Shown here: piece by piece, positions 22,465 through 33,154 of the stretch | Position numbering within the stretch: the stretch's first letter is position 1 | Layout: the number at the start of each line of letters is the position of its first letter | Source of the DNA: Lithospermum erythrorhizon | Taxonomy: Eukaryota; Streptophyta; Magnoliopsida; Boraginales; Boraginaceae | DNA: 64,000 bases | Assembly: GCA_019722365.1 (NCBI GenBank) | Contig: JADFUC010001910.1 | Location: forward strand, 62,001-126,000 | Direction of reading: 5' to 3' | Notes under the pieces: model-generated | What the model was told of the DNA's origin: nothing | Database searches by the model: none | Seen by the model: the letters and a program-made list of their open reading frames with translations, nothing else | Program-made: the position numbers and the translations under genes

Positions 22465-22800
22465 TTAACTGGTGGGGCTGAGTGCACATTTGTTACTGAA
22501 GATATTAGGAACTTGGGGAAATCCTGGGAACAGTTTAGGCCAACAATCAGAATTGACTTGGTTGATAACTTCACAACAGGACTGGCTAATTGAACCAATT
22601 CCACCACTAAAAATGAACTTGAATATCTCCGATGAGCATCCACCTACCTTTCTGATATCCGACCAACATTTGCTAACATCTCCACTTAACGGAGGTAGCG
22701 CAAATCCTTCACCTCCAAGTCGGGCGGCAGCAGAAAAAATGTTCAATGATGCAATGGTTGCAATCATGAGAATAACAATAAGCTTCTTTAAAGATATCAT
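22465..22800 (-). CDS. small secreted cysteine-rich protein, ECA1/EC1 (prolamin-like) family
   Basis: An intact single-exon frame of 111 codons. Residues 1-26 form a signal peptide (KK, then a hydrophobic run ending SAAA). The mature part has six Cys at 45, 55, 75, 76, 86 and 105 in the C-C-CC-C-C order of the plant ECA1/EC1 prolamin-like family: KCWSDI, GGC, SCCEVI, DCWP, KC. The two central adjacent Cys and the CW motifs are diagnostic. Egg-cell-secreted members are released by female gametophyte cells and act around sperm activation, but the family is broad and the expression site cannot be read here. A TATA box lies 85-92 bp upstream and the stop is TAA. It is the only undamaged gene in the window. 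Confidence 0.9.
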   Translation of the reverse strand: MISLKKLIVILMIATIASLNIFSAAARLGGEGFALPPLSGDVSKCWSDIRKVGGCSSEIFKFIFSGGIGSISQSCCEVINQVNSDCWPKLFPGFPQVPNIFSNKCALSPTS

Positions 22801-22884
22801 TTTTATGTTGTCTACAAATTAATATTTTGTTTAATATGAACAAATGAGTTTTGATGTGGCCAAAATCTAAACTACTAGGACTGT

Positions 22885-22892
22885 TATATATA
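22885..22892 (-). promoter_or_regulatory. TATA box of the secreted cysteine-rich gene
   Basis: On the minus strand GTATATATAACAG lies about 85 bp upstream of the ATG at 22800. The spacing gives a 5' UTR of about 50-60 nt. Confidence 0.6.
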
Positions 22893-22920
22893 CATAACAT
22901 GTACGTGATTTATGCTGATG

Positions 22921-23562
22921 TTTTTATTTGAAGTTATTGCGAATCCGATCATACCATCAAAGATAAAAATAAAAATATTCGGATTCTTTACCATATGAAC
23001 TATATATAATAATTCTACATCCATCTCTAGAATATTCATCGAATTTGCTTCAAAATCCATAAACTTCGTGGATTACCCAATTTGAATTAATTACGAATTC
23101 GATCATACAATTAAAGATAAAAAAAATTACAGCTTTTTTACCATATAAATTACTTTTGTTAGAATTTAAGAAATTGGTTGAATATTAATATTAGTACTAA
23201 ATTACCCTTTATTTTTATTAGATGGAATGGTCCACTATTTATTGTTTCATATCTTTTCATGGATATTTAATAGAGCATGAAAGGTGCATTAATTATCTAT
23301 CAAGAAAATACTTACCTTACAAAGTATTTGTTGATTAATATCTTAATTAGTCATTCCATTATTTATCAAAGTCAAAATAAAGAAAAAATTACATATTTAA
23401 AAATTGGACTTATAAATCTGGATGTACATGCAAATAGGGAAATAGTCACTTAAGTCAAACTATACAAACATCGTGATATTATAACTTGTATTAGTTGTGA
23501 ATTCGATCATACATATAAAGATCAAAAAAATACCCAGTTGTTTACCTTATAAGACATAAAGC
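22921..23562. repeat. 155-bp-type repeat array, left side
   Basis: A block beginning GAATCCGATCATACCATCAA at 22941 recurs as GAATTCGATCATACAATTAA at 23095 (spacing 154) and GAATTCGATCATAC at 23501. Each block goes on with AAAGATAAAAA, then TTTACC-TATAA, and in the first unit TCTACATCCAT, AGAATATTCAT and AAAATCCATAAACTTCGTG. The same unit occurs at 50280-50950. About 300 bp (23165-23470) between the second and third copies is unrelated AT-rich sequence. Confidence 0.7.
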
Positions 23563-23786
23563 TGTTATGAATATAAGCAGAAACGATATAAATAGATAGA
23601 ATAAGAAATAGGAGAATATATTTTATTCTTTTGTTGTTATGTTGAATACAATCTGATAAGTTTACATTCAAACTTACGAGATACGATGCAGTAGTAATAC
23701 TTGGTAAATAAATGTCTAGTACCAAATCTTAACTGCTTGTTGACAGATAAGCTTGGTAAAACCAAAGACATCGCGTATTCATCGCG
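23563..23786 (-). repeat. 3' LTR of the nested copia element
   Basis: It is preceded on the minus strand by the polypurine tract CCAAGGGGAGTT (23798-23787). The LTR reads GCGATGTCTTTGGTTTTACC, then TTATTTACCAAGTATTAC, both repeated with small changes at 50170-50265. The outer edge is TGTTATGAATAT on the plus strand. Length is about 224 bp. Confidence 0.7.
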
Positions 23787-24059
23787 AACTCCCCTTGGAT
23801 GTGTAGTGAACAAAAATATATTTCGTTAAAGCCTTGCGGAAAAATCCATCGAATAAAATCCAATGAAGGAAAAAAAGTCTGCGTTATTCTTAGCATGCGC
23901 TTATAATGTTGCGCCATTAAGCGCTACTTAGGAAAAATGATAAGGGGACTAAAAATCAGTGAATGAAAAAAGAGTGAAGTATTCTTAACATACGGTTATA
24001 ATGTTGTCTCATTAAAACCTTAATAGCCATTAGGACAATCTTGATTAAGGAAAAAGAGA

Positions 24060-26522
24060 GACAGCCCATGTGCTCCCTGTGTGCGTCACTTTCGTCCATT
24101 AGTCGGCGTAGTCCTATACTTCTTGATAGCACCGAGATGTTGGGGTAGGAATTGATTTAGTGAATATATCTCACAGGATTATCCACAGATCGAATTTGTT
24201 AATTCATTCACTATTATTTTGAAGATCATGGGTAGGAAGAACACCCGATATATTTTGTTTATCTCCTTTGACATGTGATTCCTTTAAGCTGTCTTGATAC
24301 ATGTACAATTATTATCATAAAGATCGTCCAAGACCAACTTTCATATGATAAATTATAAGTAATATAGATCTGTGGATCATATAAGCTTATCAGCATTCGC
24401 GTAACCGGTTGCCTAGAAGTGAATATGTTCTATTGAAAAAATATATTCGTTATACATTTAAAAGCTTCATTCAATGCCTTAAGTAGTGAAAGTGTACTAT
24501 CTTATAATAGATTAATAACAAATAATATATCTGGTCTTGTTAACCAACAAGATACATTATCGCTTCAATAACACTTATATATGGTACTTTAGGACTAAAT
24601 AATTCTTTTTGCATGTTCTCTTGGCATTAATGGGTCATTGTTCACATCTGGTGATATTTTAATTGTTGGGATACTCAATGTGACTTATCAATAGTGTTTC
24701 ATCTCAAATTCCTTCTTCAGGAAGTTTACAACTCTTGAAAGGTCTTCAGAAGTTCCAATAATGTTTAAGTCATAAACATAAATTGTCATTTTCATAAAAT
24801 TTTCTCCCGATCTTTACATGTAAATAAAGCATTTATATAAGATGGAATTCGTATAACCATCTTTGGTTAAATAGTCACTAGGAAAATCATGAGACAAAAA
24901 CCTAGTAAGATAAAAGATTATATTTCTCTTCGGATATGCTTCGAATGGCTGTCTGCATTAAACCTTACGAAAAATCGGTGGAAAAAGCTCGTGAAGAAAA
25001 AAAGTCTGATACATGTCATATATATATCTTTGATGAGATCATCATTGTATCATTATTGTCTATCATATCTCCCCATGATGGGATCGTCGGTATAGATTAT
25101 TCAAGTAAAATATCCAAATAACGCTTCTGGCGTTTGTGAATGTGCATGATTATGAAATCATGTATCGGTTGTATGATATCACGTTAAATTAATCTTGAGA
25201 ACTGGTCGTATGCTTGGGATGAGATACTAAATTATCTCTTTATGAATCTTATTTAATTGAATTAAATATTTCTATCATGCTTATCAAATATGATATGGAT
25301 TTATACTTACATACACAATTATCTTGTATATATTTTCACAATTATTTAATTTTAAATACGATTCTAGACATTTTTATTTGACAATTGAGAACTCTGAGGA
25401 GTATGAATTTATAATTACATGTAATTGACATATATACCTATTTAAGGCATTTAATTCTAAATGCGATTATAAACATCTTATTTAACAGGCGAAATCTCGT
25501 GAGTTCTTGTGATAACGAAACTCTTACAGAGTGTAAGTTGAATAATTTAACATCTTGTTATAATTGTGATAAATTATTCCTTTGAAAAATCTACATGAGT
25601 TCATGATAAAATGATGTAAACATCTTATTTATAATTCATGATAAATTATTCAACTTAAAACTTCTTCTAAAATGCATAAAGCTATAATCAAATCTTACAT
25701 AATATCACTTGAATACTACGTAAATCAATAATAACTAATCAACAATATAGATATGTAAGATCAATGTCACCTTACACTAAATAATTTAAATATCTCATAC
25801 CACGTAATAAGTAAATAAATATATCATACAATCACATAATACATAATATAAATTCAGAGCTAAACATGTATAATATACTATCGTCTGGCTTGCATACTTA
25901 CATCGATCAGAATAAAATGATCATGCAAATAAATGTCTAATAATGTACTTCGAACTTGCAATCCATCTTTTGGATGGCTTTAAATATTCAAATATCTTCA
26001 TATTAACTCAAGTGAGTTATGTTCCCGGGAATATAGTTATGTGCTTCAGACATAACAAACCTTTCTACATGTTTTCATGTATATGTATTTCATTGCATGT
26101 TATATTATAACTCATGCATGCAAATCAAAAAGTTATCTTTTGTTGCTATCAAACATTTATAATTTTGATATCCTCTATGAAAAAGGTGTATGTGTCACCT
26201 TACAACTTATTTAGTGGTTTAGGGTATAAATATTATATTATAAATTTTAGGCCATTTATTCTCACATGTACCCAAGACATAATGCACTAGTATCATCTTC
26301 ATTAGACTTCAAGAATAAATTTCTCACTTATATAATGAGTTTTGTTTACTCGAGTTGCGTCTTTTCTCAGGCCATTCATAAATATATATATATATATCTC
26401 TGCTAAGCTTAAGGGAAATAGATTTGATCTTCGTATTGTTTTATGATATAGAGAACTCTTCATTGTATGTCACAATATTTATTGTCGACAATCTTTTTTG
26501 TTTTGTTTCCCCATGTTCATGA
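24060..26522 (-). pseudogene. copia reverse transcriptase/RNase H, 3' half of pol
   Basis: Minus-strand motifs run VYDLNIIGTSEDL and VVNFLKKEFEM at about 24795-24720 (the YVDDLNIIGT region), then ATGYANADKLI (GYADA) at about 24410, KLVLDDLYDNN (the LYEDNAAC region) at about 24330, and IFKIIVNELT (NLADIFTK region) at about 24190. The catalytic pair is lost (VYDL rather than YVDDL). Stops are frequent, so decay is old. Upstream of 24970, toward 26522, only scattered similarity is left. Confidence 0.7.
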
Positions 26523-27654
26523 TGTAATAACCGTACGTTGAAAAAAAATTAAAATTTTACCGGTTTGCGGTGGGACAGGTGATAGTATAAAGAATTTGAT
26601 GATAATATTTTTTGTGATTATTTGAGCCGTGTTATATTTATAATTTAGTAATGGCAGGGATAATTCGAGTTAAGTTAGATCGTTAAGTTGTTCGATAACT
26701 TTCGATTAGCGTGATTCCGAACCGCGAACTCGCATGCGATTTTTCGTGACTTAAGGGCTAGGTATCGCGCCGTCCTTATCAAACTAAAACACAACAAATA
26801 TCTTCCTCCATCTTAGCCTTGAAAACAGAGATTCACGCCCTCCCGCCCGAAAATTTCTTCTTCCATTTCTACCTTGTTGTCATTTCCAGGCTTCGAGATG
26901 CGTTTGTAGAATATCGTTCTCCCCGTCCTTCTCTTGGGTTAAAGGTATGAAAGTTCAAGTCTTTTGAAGGATATTTCTTGGGTTTTGACATAGTTGACTT
27001 TGAATTGACTTTTCCATAATTTAATTTTATGATGGTCTTAGTTGGTTAAGGGTTACATGATGTATATAAGTGATGAATTCGCTGATTTAGAGGTTGTTTG
27101 AGGATGTTATGAATTGAGTTGACTTTTTCTAGGTTTGGGTTGACTTTTTGGGGTGATATTTTATAAGACTTTAAATGTGTAGGGAGTTTAATTGGGACTT
27201 TTATTATAGTTATTGTGATTGGTGATTTAAAATTGATTAAAGGGAATAAGGTTGAAAAAGTGTTAATTTCAAGTTGAGTTGTAATTGATATTTTGGAGTA
27301 TAGATTGTTAATTAGGGACCTGCTGATTAACTAGAATGACTTATAAGTTGATTTGTAATGATAAAGTAATAAGATGGAATTTTAGCGGGGGATCGATTTG
27401 GTTGTGTCCGATGGGATTATAATTCGATAGTTATCCGTCATGTTAAAACTGTTTAGAATTATTCCGATTAGAGTTGGTAATGTTTATTCTAGAGCGTAAT
27501 TCTTGATATTAGTTCACAGTATACTTTACGGAATTTGTTAGGCACTTGACCGCGGGAAGGGGAGCACGTTAATTACCGTTCTTCGTGAGACTTTTGTGAT
27601 AACTAGTGAATCTTATCTCGCGTGTATTACCTTATGTACTTACTTTAAATGATA

Positions 27655-27880
27655 TACATGTCTTTGTAATATAATTATGTGTGAATAGATGCGTGTCTTT
27701 AAATATAATTATGTGTGAATGAATTGTACATGTCTTTTGTAATATAATTATGTGTGAATGGATTATGCAGTGTCAGCCAATATAATTATGTATGAATGGT
27801 CACGTGTCTTGTGATATGGAGTTATGTGAGAATGGTATATGTAATGGATTTATGCGATTATGTGTGAGCCATAATATGGT
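27655..27880 (+). repeat. minisatellite in LTR A, unit about 36-40 bp
   Basis: TATAATTATGTGTGAAT occurs at about 27668, 27702, 27743 and 27780, then degenerates (GTTATGTGAGAATG, GATTATGTGTGAGCC) to about 27870. CATGTCTTTGTA links the units. Confidence 0.75.
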
Positions 27881-28204
27881 TATGTATTTCTGATGCGGCA
27901 TTGAAGGCGGCTTGAGGTAAGTGATGGCAGACTCCCGAGCATATTTTGATTTACGTGGCGCACATCGGCCTTTGTTGTTTTCATGTCGTGACATGTATTT
28001 ACGTGGCCTTGTCGGCGATTTTGTTTGACTTACGATTGTGAGATGTTTTAGGCGTATTGGATATTGTTTGGGAGTAGAGTAGATGGTTATTGAGAGGTGA
28101 ATAGTTAGAAGTTATATATGCTTGAGTAGCTTGAAGTATTGAGATATGACCCCCAAGTAGGATAGTTATAGGTTAGAGTAACTCTTTAAGCGTTGTGTAC
28201 TCCG

Positions 28205-28545
28205 ATTTTACTCGTCAGTATAAAACATTATGTACTCAGCTTTATACGTCGGTATAAAGCGTTGTATGCTCAGCCTCTGGCGAGTATAAAGCGTGTGTAT
28301 CAACTTTACTCACGGCGGTATAAGGCGTTGTGTATCGAGCTTTACGTCGGTATAAAGTGTTATTATGCTCCCGACTTTATACGGCGGTATAAGGCGTTGT
28401 AATATCCGAAACTTTTATTTGTCGGTATAGGCGTTGTGTATCGAACATAAATCGAGGTATAAGATGGTTGTTTATCGACTTTATACTTGATTATCACGGC
28501 GTTGGTTATCGACTTTATACTTCGGTATAAGGCGTTGTAGATCGA
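28205..28545 (+). repeat. minisatellite in LTR A, unit about 34 bp with internal hairpin
   Basis: About ten units of the type GGTATAAGGCGTTGTGTA + TCGACTTTATACTC follow each other. Each unit contains an inverted repeat (CTTTATAC / GTATAAAG) that could fold. The open reading frame seen here is only a translation of the repeat. Confidence 0.85.
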
Positions 28546-30055
28546 TGGTTGAGCTTATGTGCTTCGAGTTAGAATCCGGATGGTATCTAGTTGATGAGTG
28601 ATTGATGATTAAGGTATAGTCGTTGTTGAGTCTTGATTTCCTTCTAGAATTGTGTGCTTCTTGGAACCCTCTATTATATCTTTGGTGTTATGTGCAGGGT
28701 GACACGTAGAATTATGTGTATGACTTTATTATTAAGTAGTCACGTATATATATGTATTTTTTAGTCATATTTGACTACGATATCTATTCACAATCTCGTT
28801 GTTGTGTTGTCAATAATGCTTTGATGGTTGTACTTCATTTTCAGACTTTTGTTGACCCAACTATTATTTTGTATTCTACGGATACGGTATTTACTCGGTT
28901 TAGCTTCTTAGGCGTTCTTGAAGCTCTTTTTATAGACATGTTATATATATGTAAAGTGGTTAATGGATGAGATATCTTTGGAATGAGAATATTAGATACA
29001 GACTTATAAACCGGGATTTATGCTAATCATCGATGATGATGATATTTTATATATGGGAGAAAAGCTGGATTGATAATGCTAGAATATAAGTTACGTCCCA
29101 GCGCGGCGATACCGTTCAATTTACATAAGTTCCATTATACTAAATGGAGAATTTGGGGAGATAATTCCGTACTTAGGTTATCTTGATTTAAGACATATTT
29201 TGCTCAGTTATATTAAGAAAAAGAAACGACTTAGAGGGCCTTACGAGGAACGTTTAGATGTCATAGGAGATGTATGACGAAAATAGGGAGTAGCACTGTA
29301 GGGTGAACTAAAGATAAGTAGTTGAGGGGTGTATGCTTGAGTGATGAAATGTTGAGATATAGGTTTGGGTTGTCGTATGTTGAGTTGGATATTATATCGG
29401 AAATTAGCCATACTTACGAAAGATAACAAATAGGAAGATATCTCTTGTGGTTAAGGCGTCATTGTGAGGAAGTTGCGATGTGGTGTGGGTTTTGTGGGGT
29501 TAGTCGGAAAGTGGATTAGAAGTAAGATTTATTTTGTGAAGTAACACCTAAAATAATACTCTTGGGGTATACAGTCTTTAAATAGATAAAAGACTATTTA
29601 AATTATTCTTGTCGTCTGATCGGAGTAGATTCAACTTACGTGATATTTATTTTTCACTCGTCTTTTAGTGACTCCCTATTTTCACATGGGCGCGTTTTAT
29701 ACTAGGTTGTTGCGGAATAGCTAGGGAGATCACGTTGGCCGGTAGGCTGCGTACCGCAGATGGCGATGAGTGGCTTGAAGACACCAGCAGGTATACTTTT
29801 ATCTTCTTGAAGTTTACGTTGTATGTAATAATTATTGTTGACTCGTGTGGTAAAGCAAGTAGTTTGATATTGTACTTGTATTATTACCTTTCGATTGTGT
29901 ATTGTTGGTTAGTTCGTAGATGGGCGAGTTGTATTGTTTCTTTATGATGTTAAATGAGTCGTTTTAATTGTTATCAAAAAACCGTTGGTAGAAGCTACGA
30001 TTATACAGGTTTGATGGCGGTCGGCTTGGGGGGACTTGCTGGGCGGTCGTTCTGG

Positions 30056-31925
30056 CATGATAGCGAGATCTCTTATATTCATGAATTTTATTATGTAGAT
30101 GTCTTCTAGACATTTTTTATATATTTAGCTTATTCATGAGATATATTATTCATCTACTCTTCTGGAGGTGATCATTTTATAGACTATTTTCAATGTCATA
30201 TCTTTAATGGTGGAACTATTTATTCTGATAGTTCATCCGAGAGATTCACTTTTACTCTAATTTGAGTGTTAACAATTGGTATATATCATTATCATCTTGA
30301 GATTAGAAATTTATTTGGTAGTGAACTTCTAGTTCATATTATCCTTTGAACTGTTTGTGTTATCTCTTGAACTTCGAGTTCATATTTATTCATCTTGAGG
30401 ATCATATACCATAGGGATATTTCATTTCAAGATATATTAATTTTAGTTCTATCTTATTCTCGCCGATGTTAAAATATTGATATATCACAATAAATAATTA
30501 CTTGATAAATTGGTTTCAATTTCCGTTTCAAATATGTAGATATGCGTACCTTTTGGGTATAATAGACATTTAAAAAAAATCATCATTTGTGCATGCTATT
30601 CAAAATATATGATGCACATAAAATTAGAGGGTAAAATATTTGGTTTCTAACCAAACCAACTATATTGGGAGAGTTGTAGAATAATTTGGCCTGACGCGTA
30701 CGAGTGTCGCTACTTCTAGTGTAACATTTTACAATGATCAATTGGGTTATTACATGTAGTTCAACATGACCCATGATAGTCGGCGAGAGTTTACCGTAGG
30801 CTTCGCATAAATTATTCAAACTCGTTTATTGACTCTTGATAAGGTTAAATGAGTTTCAATTAAATTTTCAATTATTCTTTAAATAAGTAATTGATCCGGG
30901 ATGGTCTAACCCGGTCGTGTCAAATAATAAAAGTTCTCACGATTCACCAATATTTGGTTTGACAAATCTTTTGGCATACGTAAATCTCTTTCGACCTCAC
31001 CGATACCTTGAATAAAGATATGTAATTTCCGTTTATGAATTAACTCCAAAACATCACCGACTTAGCTAGAGAGTAAACTATTATATGAAACAGAGTCGGA
31101 AGAATGATCCAAGGGCATCCACGAATGTGGCACCACCCCTTTTTCACAATCGAAGTTTAGATCCTCTATAAATATTATCCACAAGTCTTTTGAAATAGTC
31201 TTCGGGACTCAAAATACATGACTTCTTGACATATGAATACATTTAATGAACCCGATAGTGATTCAATGAATCCCGATGGGGATTAATATAGACTAGAAAT
31301 GTGTCGGGTCGACCGATGACAATTCAATGAATCCCGAACGTGTTAAAAATTGTCTTGACTTCAGATGGTAATTCAATTAATTCCAACAACACATAAAACA
31401 AAATGGATTAACAGAGACTTTTTCGGTCCCTCTTAGGACTCGTTCTAATAATAAGTAATATACAAAATTAGTATACTAATGGTCGAAACACCAAAGAAGA
31501 GTGTTGGAAAGTAAAGCGAGGAAATATTTTCTGCACCCACTAATGTACCTCAAACAAAGAGTTTGCTAAGACTAGGGCCAGAAAATCAAAAATAATTCGA
31601 AACAAGTGGTCAAAGACAAGGACCGTTCAACGCCCACTAATGCAGCCGTCCCTTGGTTGCCGAGACTAAGGTATTAATAACATTTGACGAAGTCTTCTAG
31701 ACTGATTGTGAGTATAAACACTGGAAAATAAATATTTTCACCAGCTAAGTCTTTAGGATTGCATTCTAAAATCTATCACATTAATTACCGATGAATCTTC
31801 GAGATATAGATATTTGATAATTATCTTCTGGACTCATAAATATAAAAATCTAATAGTATACACAAATTAAGCATATACTTTGCTTAATAAGTCTCAGGTC
31901 CGCTTCCATAGGAACACAAAAAAAA
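30056..31925 (-). pseudogene. copia integrase region (5' half of pol) of the nested copia element
   Basis: The minus strand reads RLDHPGSIT then RIIENL at about 30912-30860, the pre-integrase motif LGHPG. NNLCEAYGKLS and then WGHAILHAA-like GHVELHVITQ lie at about 30810-30740, then LVRNQIFYPLIL at about 30650. Toward 30500-30400 it reads MKYPYGI and an Asn/Lys-rich tail. The DDE core between the pre-integrase motif and CEAYGKLS is deleted. The rest of the span to 31925 has no firm domain. Confidence 0.6.
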
Positions 31926-33149
31926 TATCACGACCAGTATTATTGACGGAGGATTAACGTATGCTGACCCGCCCAATTCGGTCGCCACGAGTTAAAAGGT
32001 CATCGACAACACGTACACGGTAGATCGATGGATGACAACATAAAAGGGCTTCATTAATAATAATAATACACTTTTGTCATAGGTGGTGAACTAACGAAAA
32101 TCGTCGCACAGCGTGTCGCTAGCGAAACTTCATCAGTATAACCATACAATACACACATAATCCTCCCTGATACAACATATTACCACGACCTCTGTGTCTG
32201 AGTTTGAATGCTGAAAACTAAAAAGAGGAAAAGGGCGGTGAGGGATTTTTCTATACGGCTGTCTTTCACTTTCTGATCTTGATCAACTGACCTATCGATG
32301 CGGCTTGAAACTGGGCGCCATCGCCCATAGAGAATAGGGACTCATTCAATAGGCTGAGTGAATACAAATACCACCAGACTTGATCTCATTACATATATTC
32401 ATACTTATATATATAACATATGCATATCATTAACCACATACATGTGAATAGCAGTGCGACTCACATGAATCCTCTTTATACGATGTTACATAATACTATA
32501 CACATGAGCTTATAATCATAAATATACATATTCATTTAAGGAAATTGTCTCCACACACAGATAATCAAAGTCATCAAATGAGGAATCCACCTCCACAAAT
32601 AGTAAATAGATGAGAATCCGCCTCCAAATAATACACATAGAGTCCGCCTCGAATAATACACATATGAGAGTCCACCTCAAAATAATTAGATGAGGCCTCC
32701 GCTCCATCCTCCCCGGCCGAGGCTACACCCTCGATGTGCATATCGCTGAGCCTCCGAATCCATTAGGGGCTACCACCTTGATATGCCTGGCCTTGAACCT
32801 CCGTTCGAGTCATTTTTATTTCAGTAAATAACACAAAGCGATCAAAAACATATGCACACGATACGCTGGCGCGCTGGCCACACACAATCTCGTAGCATGA
32901 ATCATAGTCACAACTATCCCATAATATAAATCATAATCACAATTATCTCATAATATCGATCGAAATCTCAATTTTTTCATCCTTGGGTCATAATCTACAA
33001 TTTCCACATAATATCGATCATGAGTCACCTGATCGCATATTAGAATAGTCCCAGACCAACACATGCAAAATATATAACATAATATATGAAGGTCCCCGTC
33101 GTGAGATTTGTACGCCTCGAGCTAGTAGTAATCTTAACTCACAGGCGGA
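31926..33149 (-). repeat. LTR of gypsy element C, distal part (U5 side)
   Basis: It aligns with LTR D (39953 to about 41210): the shared runs GATGGATGACAACATAAAAG (32030 and 40030), TTCATACTTATATATATAAC, and CCGTCGTGAGATTTGTAC (33087 and 41143). It contains the 29-bp minisatellite (32560-32700, GAATCCGCCTCCAAATAATA type) and the 37-bp one (32890-33030, ATAATCTCAATTATCTCAT type). The left edge TATCACGACC is a degraded LTR end. It is continuous with 37964-39140 once LTR F is removed. Confidence 0.75.
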
Positions 33150-33154
33150 TCTCG

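Larger units (their letters stand above)
26523..30055 (+). repeat. solo gypsy LTR (copy A) with target site duplication CATGA
   Basis: It starts TGTAATAACCGTACG at 26523 and ends in GGTCGTTCTGG at 30055. CATGA occurs directly before (26518-26522) and after (30056-30060), and host copia sequence continues on both sides. No PBS or PPT is next to it, so it is a solo LTR. It contains a leader with donor-like AAAG|GTATGA at 26941, four TTGAC motifs (26990-27145), and two minisatellites. At 3.5 kb it is about 1 kb longer than its relatives, so 28600-29650 may hold a further insertion. Confidence 0.75.

Noticed and set aside
22410..22643. Minus-strand frame overlapping the ECA1/EC1-like gene
   Set aside because: It is a shadow in another frame of the real gene, whose frame has the signal peptide and the cysteine pattern.
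28193..28402. Repetitive protein frame (RRYKAL repeats)
   Set aside because: It is the translation of the 34-bp minisatellite in LTR A, with no gene context.
28193..28545. CRISPR-like spaced repeats
   Set aside because: The units are contiguous with no unique spacers, in a plant LTR. It is a minisatellite.
29735..29950. Possible tRNA-like or small RNA gene at the GC-richer patch
   Set aside because: No cloverleaf, A-box/B-box pair or conserved anticodon loop could be traced.
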